From Micromonosporaceae bacterium (GTDB taxonomy: Bacteria > Actinomycetota > Actinomycetes > Mycobacteriales > Micromonosporaceae), in contig JADGGF010000243.1 of assembly GCA_019690055.1 (NCBI GenBank), forward strand, positions 1-6,793: a DNA stretch of 6,793 bases, given 5' to 3'. Positions 1-5,795 of the stretch are shown one piece after another (within the stretch, counting starts at the first letter, position 1; every line of letters starts with the position of its first letter). The notes beneath the pieces are model-generated. The model did no database searches and was not told the DNA's origin. It saw only the letters and a program-made list of their open reading frames with translations. A program made the translations under genes and the position numbers.

Positions 1-214
1 GGTTCCAGGCCCGTAACACCGGCGTAGGGACGAACGTCTCGGCCAGCCAGCCGGCCAGGTCGTCCACAGTGGTCTCGATGACCAGCCCAGCGTCATCCCA
101 CCACGCGCTGATCTCGAGGTCGGCCTGATCCCCGACAACGCGGATCACGCCGAGCCCGGCCAGGTAGGACGCGAGCGGGTCGGGTCGGATGCCGCCGAGG
201 ACGTGCTTGGTCAC
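1..214 (-). CDS. csx17: Csx17, type I-G (I-U) CRISPR effector subunit, N-terminal 71 residues only
   Basis: Translating the complement from the GTG at 214 gives an open frame of 71 codons to the window edge, too short at this end to be listed as a complete ORF. The peptide opens with TKHVLGGIRPDPLASYLAGL and continues with GVIRVV, DQAD and a WW pair, then a PTPVLRAWN segment at residues 63-71. This order (G-x-R-P-x-PLxSYL, LGVxR, QAD, WW, then PTP...WN) matches what I know of the Csx17 N-terminus. Csx17 is the Cas8-like large subunit of one branch of type I-G CRISPR-Cas, expected in the Cascade-like complex that recruits Cas3. The start is supported by an AAGGAGG ribosome site four bases upstream and by a GTGA overlap with the end of cas3. 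The rest of the protein, and any csb1/csb2 genes, lie beyond position 1. The call rests on the N-terminal pattern and the cas3 neighbour. Confidence 0.85.
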   Translation of the reverse strand, partial: MTKHVLGGIRPDPLASYLAGLGVIRVVGDQADLEISAWWDDAGLVIETTVDDLAGWLAETFVPTPVLRAWN

Positions 215-2676
215 TTCCCCTCCTTCGCTGCCGTCAGCGACGCCCCGGGCGCCTCGCTGGCCCGCCAGTCGGCCATCCGGACCAGCGTCTCCAGATAGGC
301 GAGGACGAATGGTCCGAATCGGTCCCGCAGCCGGAGCACGGTGCGTGTCCACGACCGGTCGCTGCCCGGGATGAACTGCTCGAGATCGATGACCAGCGTG
401 CCCTCCGGTTGGCCGAGCAGCGCCGGCACGGGCACCTCCGCACCGTGTTCCAGCCCGAGCAGCACCTTTTCATCGACATCGTCGATCCCCCGGACCTGCA
501 CCCGCAGCTTGCCGTGGTGCGCCAGCACCAGGTACCGCACCAGGTCCGCCTCCTCGACCCGGTCGAGCAGGGGGCGCAGCGGACCGTCGAGCAACAGCAG
601 CGAGGCCAGCTCGTGCCGGAACTTCACGCCCCCCTCGAACTGGAGGTCCTTTGGGGACGCGGACTTGGCCCAGGGTCGGCCGGCCTGGATGCGGTCGCGC
701 TCGTCATCATTCGCCAGCCGGCACAGCGCGTCCTGCCAGATCGGATGGCACTTGCCGACGTCGTGAACGTGGGCGGCGGTGACGACGGCCTGGGCCAGCG
801 GATCGGGCAGGTCGGTCTGGAGGGCCGCCAGCAGCGCGGCCGCCTCGACGCGGGTGTCGTCGCTATGCTGCTGCAGCGTGATCCACTCAGGCTGGGCCAG
901 GCTCGCCTCGTCCTGGGCGTAGGCATCCTCCGCGCCGGTGGCCGGGTCGGTAGCGGTGCCCGGGTCGGTAGCGGTGGTCGGGTCGGTGTCAGCCGTCCGA
1001 TCTGGACGCAGCGGAAGCTCCGGTGGCTCGGGCACTGCGGCCTTGACCGACGGATCGAAGCCGATCTCGCGGTCGTACCCGCCGTCGGTGGCGGCCATGA
1101 CGAGGACCTCGCCGGGTCGGGGCGGGGCCGCGTCGCTCACCCTCGACCACACGCCCTCGCCCTGCTCGAACCGCCAGATGGCCTTGGTCCTGGCCAACGT
1201 CCGCACCTCGCCGAGCGGGACGCGGCAGCGGTAGCGCGCCTCCGGCGGCTTGGCCCGGTCCGGCGGCCGGCCATGGTCGTCGACCGCGTCCCAGCGCGCC
1301 CAGGCGAGCTGGACGTCGAGATCCTCGGCGTCGCGGACGTACGGCGACACGTCGACGTCGCCCCCGTTGAGATCCTGGGCCGTGTCGAAGAGGGCGAGCA
1401 GATCCGGCCAGCGGAGCACGCTCAGCACCGGGTCCTTGACCGCTACGTCGCGCGCCAACAGCCCCTCGCCGGTCACCGCCTGACCCTCCAGACGCTCCAG
1501 CTCGGCCACGCTCGCCGCGACGTCGTCGGAGTCGTACGGATCCGGTTTCGCCGGCGGGAACCACCACAGCTCGGCGTCGGCGACCGTGCCCGTACGGTTG
1601 CAGCGACCGGCCCGTTGCACCACCGAGGGCCAGGGCGCCGCCTCGGTGACGAGAACGGCCGCGTTGATGTCCACGCCGGCCTCGACCACCTGGGTGGAGA
1701 CGACGATGCGCCCCGCCGGCCCCGGCTCGGCCAACACACCGTCCATCAACGTCTCCCGATCGATGCCTCGGAACCGGGAGTGCAGCAGCGTGCAGGGGGG
1801 TGCCGCCTTCCGCAGCTCCTGGTAGAGCGCGCGGGCCGACCGCACCGTGTTCACCACGACCAGCGTGAGAGTGCCGGGACGATGGCGTTGCCGGATCGCC
1901 TCGGCCAGTCGCTTGACGTCGCCCGGCTCCACAGCAAGCCGGCGCACCACCCGGGAGGCGTCGAGCCGCTGGGCGAGTGCTCCCACCCTGTCACCGGGTT
2001 CGATCCGTACGGTCTCGTGGTCTTCGGGCAGCGGGTTGTCCACTGTGGCCAGGAGCGTCGGTGAGACGGTCGCGGACATGCAGGTCAGCGCGAACGGCTC
2101 GGCCGTACGCCAGGACCTGTCCCGGCTCGCATCGGCGAAGGCGGCGAGCTGCCGCAGGGTCGTGGTCGACTCGGGGCACAGTTGGATCTCGTCGATCACC
2201 CACTGGGCACCGTTGGTGACGAGGGCGAAGTCGATCGGGTACAGCGCGCGGGAGATGCCGTAGCCGCGGTTGAGGGCTTTGGATACCAGCGAGTCGACCG
2301 TACCGATGACGATCGCCGGCTTGTCCATGCGGATCCGCCACTCGCCCTGCGTCTTCCCCTCGCCGCCCATGACGACGTGCAGGGCCACTTGGTCGGTGAG
2401 GCCGAGATTGGCCAGCCACTTGGCCGCCTCCCGGGTTGTCTGCTCTACGAGCGTCCGCTGGGGTAACGCGAAGATCAGCCGACGGGGGATCGCCTTTCTC
2501 TCGGCGTCAGGCAGGTGCAGCCGTCTCCACAACCAGGCGAGGATCACCCCGGCGGTCTTCCCCGTCCCCGTCGGAGCGTTCAGCACCGGCGGCAACCCCT
2601 TCTCGGCCAGCCGCCGCTGGTACCCGTACGGCTTGGCTCCAGTGGCCCGCTCAAAGAACTCATCGAATGTCGCCAC
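211..2676 (-). CDS. cas3: Cas3 helicase-nuclease, type I-G (I-U) form with C-terminal HD domain
   Basis: An 821-aa superfamily 2 helicase fused to an HD nuclease. In type I CRISPR interference such proteins are recruited by Cascade to the R-loop, unwind DNA 3'-5' and degrade it. Helicase motifs, all present: Q-like YGYQ (17-20), Walker A APTGTGKT (34-41), Walker B DEIQ (162-165), SAT (201-203), motif V VSTQVVEAGVDI (326-337), motif VI QRAGRCNR (354-361). A DEIQ/DEVQ box rather than DEAD/DEAH fits I-G Cas3 as I know it. HD residues follow: H604, H638-D639 with K642 (HVHDVGK), H688, H720-H721 and D803 in MADW. The helicase-then-HD order is the I-G signature; most other Cas3 proteins have HD first. 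A Thr-Asp-Pro-rich linker (561-580) joins the halves. The start is a GTG with GGAG five bases upstream; the next in-frame Met (103) would lose Walker A. The stop overlaps the csx17 start. No key residue is missing, so it should be active. Confidence 0.93.
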   Translation of the reverse strand: MATFDEFFERATGAKPYGYQRRLAEKGLPPVLNAPTGTGKTAGVILAWLWRRLHLPDAERKAIPRRLIFALPQRTLVEQTTREAAKWLANLGLTDQVALHVVMGGEGKTQGEWRIRMDKPAIVIGTVDSLVSKALNRGYGISRALYPIDFALVTNGAQWVIDEIQLCPESTTTLRQLAAFADASRDRSWRTAEPFALTCMSATVSPTLLATVDNPLPEDHETVRIEPGDRVGALAQRLDASRVVRRLAVEPGDVKRLAEAIRQRHRPGTLTLVVVNTVRSARALYQELRKAAPPCTLLHSRFRGIDRETLMDGVLAEPGPAGRIVVSTQVVEAGVDINAAVLVTEAAPWPSVVQRAGRCNRTGTVADAELWWFPPAKPDPYDSDDVAASVAELERLEGQAVTGEGLLARDVAVKDPVLSVLRWPDLLALFDTAQDLNGGDVDVSPYVRDAEDLDVQLAWARWDAVDDHGRPPDRAKPPEARYRCRVPLGEVRTLARTKAIWRFEQGEGVWSRVSDAAPPRPGEVLVMAATDGGYDREIGFDPSVKAAVPEPPELPLRPDRTADTDPTTATDPGTATDPATGAEDAYAQDEASLAQPEWITLQQHSDDTRVEAAALLAALQTDLPDPLAQAVVTAAHVHDVGKCHPIWQDALCRLANDDERDRIQAGRPWAKSASPKDLQFEGGVKFRHELASLLLLDGPLRPLLDRVEEADLVRYLVLAHHGKLRVQVRGIDDVDEKVLLGLEHGAEVPVPALLGQPEGTLVIDLEQFIPGSDRSWTRTVLRLRDRFGPFVLAYLETLVRMADWRASEAPGASLTAAKEGK
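219..225 (-). promoter_or_regulatory. Ribosome binding site of csx17
   Basis: On the minus strand AAGGAGG, a near-perfect anti-16S match, lies inside the last codons of cas3, four bases before the GTG at 214. It fixes that GTG as the csx17 start although the gene begins inside cas3, and implies coupled translation of the two proteins. Confidence 0.7.
941..994 (-). repeat. 18-bp direct repeat, three units, encoding the TDP linker of Cas3
   Basis: On the plus strand gccgggtcggtagcggtg (941-958) is followed by cccgggtcggtagcggtg (959-976), which differs only at the first base, and by a decayed third copy (977-994) sharing tcgggtcggt. On the coding strand each unit gives six residues of the type TATDPG/TATDPA, so Cas3 carries repeated Thr-Asp-Pro at residues about 561-580, between helicase and HD domains. 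Because the unit is a multiple of three, slippage would change linker length without shifting the frame. Confidence 0.85.
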
Positions 2677-2679
2677 ATA

Positions 2680-2686
2680 CTCTCCC
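2680..2686 (-). promoter_or_regulatory. Ribosome binding site of cas3
   Basis: GGGAGAG on the minus strand places GGAG five bases before the GTG at 2676. It decides the start, since there is no in-frame ATG before Walker A. An ATG at 2678-2676 overlaps the GTG but is out of frame. Confidence 0.6.
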
Positions 2687-2732
2687 GTGTCGGTCGTAAT
2701 GGCGGATGCCCGCTGGCTCTCCCGTCGGCGGT

Positions 2733-2747
2733 TATCGAAAAGCGATA
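2733..2747. promoter_or_regulatory. Possible operator: TATCG-N5-CGATA palindrome upstream of cas3
   Basis: A perfect 5-bp inverted repeat with a 5-base AAAAG spacer, AT-rich against its surroundings, lies 57-71 bases before the cas3 start. Size and position would suit a site for a dimeric regulator near a cas3 promoter. Short palindromes are common, no second copy is seen, and no regulator gene is in the window. Confidence 0.25.
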
Positions 2748-2810
2748 TCCGGACGGACAGAGCCCGTCGTACGCTCGTCGTAGCTCCTAGCCCTAGCTGG
2801 GGGAAGTGGA

Positions 2811-2843
2811 CCCGGTTCCCAGCCGGACGACTGCGGGACCGGG
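2811..2843. repeat. Inverted repeat (9-bp stem with one bulged base)
   Basis: CCCGGTTCCC (2811-2820) pairs with GGGACCGGG (2835-2843), with one T bulged out, around a 14-base loop. It lies about 135 bases before the cas3 start. It could act in termination or attenuation of read-through from the helicase gene, or as a protein site. It does not resemble a full CRISPR repeat and occurs once. Confidence 0.4.
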
Positions 2844-2876
2844 TTTCGCGTTCGGGTGGACTGTGCGATCGGTAGG

Positions 2877-2895
2877 CATCGGCCGGTTGCCGATG
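2877..2895 (-). terminator. Candidate stem-loop terminator after the helicase gene
   Basis: CATCGGC and GCCGATG form a perfect 7-bp inverted repeat around a 5-base loop, starting 18 bases past the helicase stop codon. No T-run follows on the minus strand, so it is not a canonical intrinsic terminator, although actinomycete terminators often lack one. It could instead be an RNA-stabilising hairpin or chance in GC-rich DNA. Confidence 0.35.
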
Positions 2896-2913
2896 GTCGC
2901 CGGTGACGGACGC

Positions 2914-4278
2914 TCATGACGCCCGGACCTTGTACTGGGTCAGGTGGGTGAGGATGGACTGGTTCGCCTCCCACCCATCGGGAAACTTGACCGGGACGTT
3001 GAGGTGAACGGGCTCGGTCGAGGGGTGGGCGTCGAGGAGTTCCTGGATACCGGCCCGGGCCACGACGATGCACGCGTGCCGGTGCCGGGAGGTCAGGACA
3101 CAGAGCCGGCCGGTCTCCAGGTGGAAGGCGGTGGCGTCGAGGCGCCCGGACAGGGGATGCAGCACGATCGCGACGTCGTACTCCCGACCCTGCAGCCGGT
3201 TGGCCGTATCTACCGTGATGCCCGGGGCGCGACCGGCGAGGGCGGACCGGATCGCGGCCGCCTGATCCCGGTGCGCGGTCCCGATCGCGATGCGACTCGG
3301 CGTGACGGGATCGCCCGTCGGCGACCGGTCCGGCGAGTAGGCCACGGCTCCCCGTTCCAACAACCGCAACGCCAGGGCGCAGCAGGCGGCCACGGCTTCG
3401 GAGTCCGTACGGACGGTGTGGCGCGCCGGCAACTCGTACAGTGCCCAGCCCGTCTCGACCGCTGTCTCCAACGCCCGGTCCACCGCTCCACCGCCAAACC
3501 CTCGGGTGGTGAAACCCAGGCGACGCTCACCGGGCGCCGTGCCGGCGACGAACGGCGTGAACGGGTAGAAGGCCGCCGATACGACCGGCGCGGCGCAGGG
3601 CGGCAGACGCCAGGACACGGGCAGGCGATGCTGGGCGACATCCGGGTTGTGGGCCAGCAGCACGCTGACCGCGTTCTGCATCGGGTCCCACGTCAGGCCC
3701 GTCCACCGGGGAATCTCGATCGTCGAGAACGGGTCGAGCTGGCCCGGATCACCGACGAACAGGGCCCGCTCGAAGCGGGGCGCGACGCGTAGCAGCATGT
3801 CCGACCGCATCTGGTACGCCTCGTCGATGATCGCCCACCGCCAGGTCTGCCCGTCGACAAACGACCATTTGGCGGAGGTCGACGCAATGACCGCAACCGA
3901 GCCCAGGTCGGCCACCTTGGCGCCGACCCGGACGTTGCCGTGGGTCTGGACGCGGGAAGGCGGCCGATAGTCCTCGGGGGCCAGCCGCCCCACCAGCAGG
4001 TTGGGGTCGGCGGTGGCGAGCCGATCCACCAGGTCGTCGACCTGTTCGTTCGTCTGGGCGACCAGCATGACGGGCTCCCCCGCCCCGGCGAGTTCCCGGG
4101 CGGCGCGGACCACCAATGTGGACTTTCCCGCACCCGGCGGCGAGTCAACAACCACGCCACGCGCGGCGCCTGCTCGGAGGTCCGCGAGCACGGCAAGGAC
4201 AGTCCGCTCAGCCTCCGCCGACGGGTCGCCTTCCCGTTGCGCCGGTACGCGGCCGCCGGTCGACGTATCGACGGTCAT
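2914..4278 (-). CDS. Compact superfamily 1 DNA/RNA helicase, Upf1/Dna2-like
   Basis: The 454-aa product starts at the ATG at 4278, which overlaps the stop of the preceding gene as ATGA and has GGGGGAGGA six bases upstream. A longer reading from 4344 would add 22 low-complexity residues and is unlikely. SF1 motifs in order: Walker A SPPGAGKST (46-54); motif Ia LVAQTNEQVDDL (72-83), the 'TN-x-x-VD' pattern of Upf1-like helicases; Walker B IIDEA (150-154); motif III VGDPGQLDPF (175-184); motif IV VSWRLP (221-226); motif V TVDTANRLQGREYD (355-368); motif VI VLTSRHRH (394-401), with R398 the likely arginine finger. Members of this group are 5'-3' ATP-driven translocases acting on DNA or RNA. The protein is short, with about 95 residues between Walker A and B and no obvious nuclease, zinc or beta-barrel insertion, so partner proteins may supply those parts. 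The two genes upstream are the obvious candidates. SF1 helicase is secure; the exact family is not. Confidence 0.88.
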   Translation of the reverse strand: MTVDTSTGGRVPAQREGDPSAEAERTVLAVLADLRAGAARGVVVDSPPGAGKSTLVVRAARELAGAGEPVMLVAQTNEQVDDLVDRLATADPNLLVGRLAPEDYRPPSRVQTHGNVRVGAKVADLGSVAVIASTSAKWSFVDGQTWRWAIIDEAYQMRSDMLLRVAPRFERALFVGDPGQLDPFSTIEIPRWTGLTWDPMQNAVSVLLAHNPDVAQHRLPVSWRLPPCAAPVVSAAFYPFTPFVAGTAPGERRLGFTTRGFGGGAVDRALETAVETGWALYELPARHTVRTDSEAVAACCALALRLLERGAVAYSPDRSPTGDPVTPSRIAIGTAHRDQAAAIRSALAGRAPGITVDTANRLQGREYDVAIVLHPLSGRLDATAFHLETGRLCVLTSRHRHACIVVARAGIQELLDAHPSTEPVHLNVPVKFPDGWEANQSILTHLTQYKVRAS

Positions 4279-5795
4279 GACCAGTCCTCCCCCGCGTCCT
4301 CGTCGGTCGGCACGTACTCCTCCGGCGGCCCGCCGTGCGTCCACGGGGTCTGCTCCCGGCTCGGGAACGGCACGGGCCGCGGCGGCTCGCGGACGAGTGA
4401 GGAGTAGCAGAGCCGCTCGCCCAGCTCGGGCACCGAGCCCGGCTCGGGCGTGAGCGACCGGCCCATGCCGCCGGACAGCTCGAGCGTCACCTCGACGATC
4501 GGGCCGGCGTCGGTGGGCTCGCCAGCGTCCGCCTGATCGGCTGGGGCGGGAGTCGACAGGGCGACGATGCGGGCGGTCTGGCTCGGTCGCGCCGCTGACC
4601 GTACGGTCTCTCCCACCTCGAGCCGCACCGGATCGGTCGTCGCCACGACAATGTGCGGCCGCAACCGGCGGCGTCGGCCCGACGTGTCCAGGCGGGTCGG
4701 GTCGCGCCGCGTCACCCGGCCGACGAAGGCCTCACCGCTCAGCCGGAACTCGGCCATGACGAGCTCGTCGTCGAAGGCTCGGTCCACTGTGTACTCGTCG
4801 AGCTCCCGCTCGAGCCAGTGCAGCCGCTGCGCCGCCGCGACCGCGTGGTCCCGTCGGGGCTGCGGCGGACCACCGTCGCGCCAGTACTCGACCTGGCGGG
4901 TGAACTGATGGCGGTCGCGTCGCCACCGATGCTCCACCGTGGACCCAGCGGGCAGGCTCCGCAGCAGCTCGATCGCCCGCCACAGCAGGCGCCACGTCGG
5001 TTCCATCTGGCCTTGTAGGGCCCGCTCCAGGGCCGCGACGGCGCGGGCGCGACCGGCGTCGTCGGTGGCGAGGTCGTACGAGCGGATGAGGGGCGCCAGC
5101 ACTTCGTTGTCGAACGTCGGGTCCGTGGCCGGGCCCGCCGGCGGCCACCGCACCGGATCCTCCGCCTCGGCGGCCGCCTGCGCGCCGGTCAGCTGGTCCC
5201 ACGGATCGATCCACCCCAGCAGCGCAGCCAGGTTCAGGTCCTCGAGCGCGCTCTGACCGGTGGCCCAATGCTGGGCCAGAACGGTCGTCATGACAAGCAT
5301 GGCGGCCGAGCCCGGTCGCTCGGTCTGTTCGGCGAAGTAGGTGAGCCACCGGCCGAGCAGTGGCACCGAGGGTGCGACGGCGTATGGTCCGTCCGGGCGG
5401 CGGAGCCGTGTCGACCGGCCGAGCAGCCGGGTGAACGCCGCCGCCGACGGGTTGGCGACCACGAGCTGGGGTGCGTCGGTGAACACGTTCTGGTCGCGGT
5501 CCTGCTCCATCGACACCGTGAAGGTGTCGATGTATCCCAGAATGATGTCGGCCAGCGACTCGGCGAACCGGAACCGAAGGTCCCGGTTGCGCGGCTGCGG
5601 CACGACGAGCAGCGTCGGTGACTGGGGCGTGGACCCGACCAGACAGGCCAACGGCGCGTTGGCCTCGCCCGCCAGGGACAGCGGCACGAAGACCAGCGGC
5701 CGGTCGCTGACATGTACGTGTCGACGGGTGACGAGCAGGACAGCGCGCTCCTCCTGGTAGGCCTGGACGCGGGCCAGGGACGTCATGATGCTCAT
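4275..5795 (-). CDS. Unrecognised 506-aa protein coupled to nuclease and helicase genes
   Basis: I do not recognise this protein. The start is taken as the ATG at 5795, which forms ATGA with the stop of the nuclease gene and has GGAG six bases upstream; the ATG at 5831 lies inside that gene and is less likely. No signal peptide, membrane segment, Walker motif, nuclease motif or zinc-binding cluster is visible. The N-terminal 120 residues look strand-rich with hydrophobic runs (AVLLVT 18-23, LVFVPLS 34-40, TLLVVP 61-66). Residues about 145-345 look mostly helical and rich in Trp, Leu and Arg. Residues about 346-440 look strand-rich (MAEFRLSG, RPHIVVATTDPVRLEVGE), as in a small beta-barrel. The last 20 or so residues are acidic and Pro-rich, probably disordered. 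Being translationally coupled to both neighbours, it is probably a stoichiometric partner, perhaps a scaffold or DNA-binding subunit. That role is inferred from context and rough fold appearance only. Confidence 0.85.
   Translation of the reverse strand: MSIMTSLARVQAYQEERAVLLVTRRHVHVSDRPLVFVPLSLAGEANAPLACLVGSTPQSPTLLVVPQPRNRDLRFRFAESLADIILGYIDTFTVSMEQDRDQNVFTDAPQLVVANPSAAAFTRLLGRSTRLRRPDGPYAVAPSVPLLGRWLTYFAEQTERPGSAAMLVMTTVLAQHWATGQSALEDLNLAALLGWIDPWDQLTGAQAAAEAEDPVRWPPAGPATDPTFDNEVLAPLIRSYDLATDDAGRARAVAALERALQGQMEPTWRLLWRAIELLRSLPAGSTVEHRWRRDRHQFTRQVEYWRDGGPPQPRRDHAVAAAQRLHWLERELDEYTVDRAFDDELVMAEFRLSGEAFVGRVTRRDPTRLDTSGRRRRLRPHIVVATTDPVRLEVGETVRSAARPSQTARIVALSTPAPADQADAGEPTDAGPIVEVTLELSGGMGRSLTPEPGSVPELGERLCYSSLVREPPRPVPFPSREQTPWTHGGPPEEYVPTDEDAGEDWS
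4285..4293 (-). promoter_or_regulatory. Ribosome binding site of the SF1 helicase
   Basis: GGGGGAGGA on the minus strand lies six bases before the ATG at 4278, inside the end of the preceding gene. With the ATGA overlap it rules for this ATG over the upstream in-frame one at 4344. Confidence 0.65.

Larger units (their letters stand above)
2677..2913. other. 237-bp non-coding gap between the helicase cassette and cas3
   Basis: This is the only sizeable gap in the window; every other junction overlaps by four bases. I see no credible gene in it: the frames that cross it are tails of antisense frames. It holds three inverted repeats (2877-2895, 2811-2843, 2733-2747), listed separately. I find no convincing -35/-10 pair on the minus strand, so a promoter for cas3 here is inferred only from the gap and the repeats. 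There are no direct repeats of CRISPR length. Confidence 0.7.

Noticed and set aside
941..994. Direct repeats considered as a CRISPR array
   Set aside because: The units are adjacent 18-mers without spacers, lie inside the cas3 coding frame and encode a plausible linker.
409..2064. Long plus-strand frame (551 codons) antisense to cas3
   Set aside because: It is the mirror of a GC-rich coding frame, is low in complexity, shows no domain, and lies fully inside cas3, whose motifs are complete.
2787..2796. CTAG-CC-CTAG short palindrome in the gap
   Set aside because: Four-base arms only; too short to separate from chance.
2811..2843. Inverted repeat considered as a single CRISPR repeat or leader remnant
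   Set aside because: It occurs once, has a 14-base loop and no spacer-like neighbours; a GC-rich hairpin is the simpler reading.
2732..3073. Minus-strand frame of 113 codons reaching into the gap before cas3
   Set aside because: It starts inside the helicase gene in another frame, is rich in Arg and Pro, and has no ribosome site or motif; a frame tail, not a gene.
2944..3792. Plus-strand frame of 282 codons
   Set aside because: Antisense to the SF1 helicase, Arg/Gly-rich with no recognisable motif; a shadow frame.
4279..4344. 22-residue N-terminal extension of the SF1 helicase
   Set aside because: It lies within the preceding gene and is low in complexity, while the ATG at 4278 has a strong ribosome site and an ATGA overlap.
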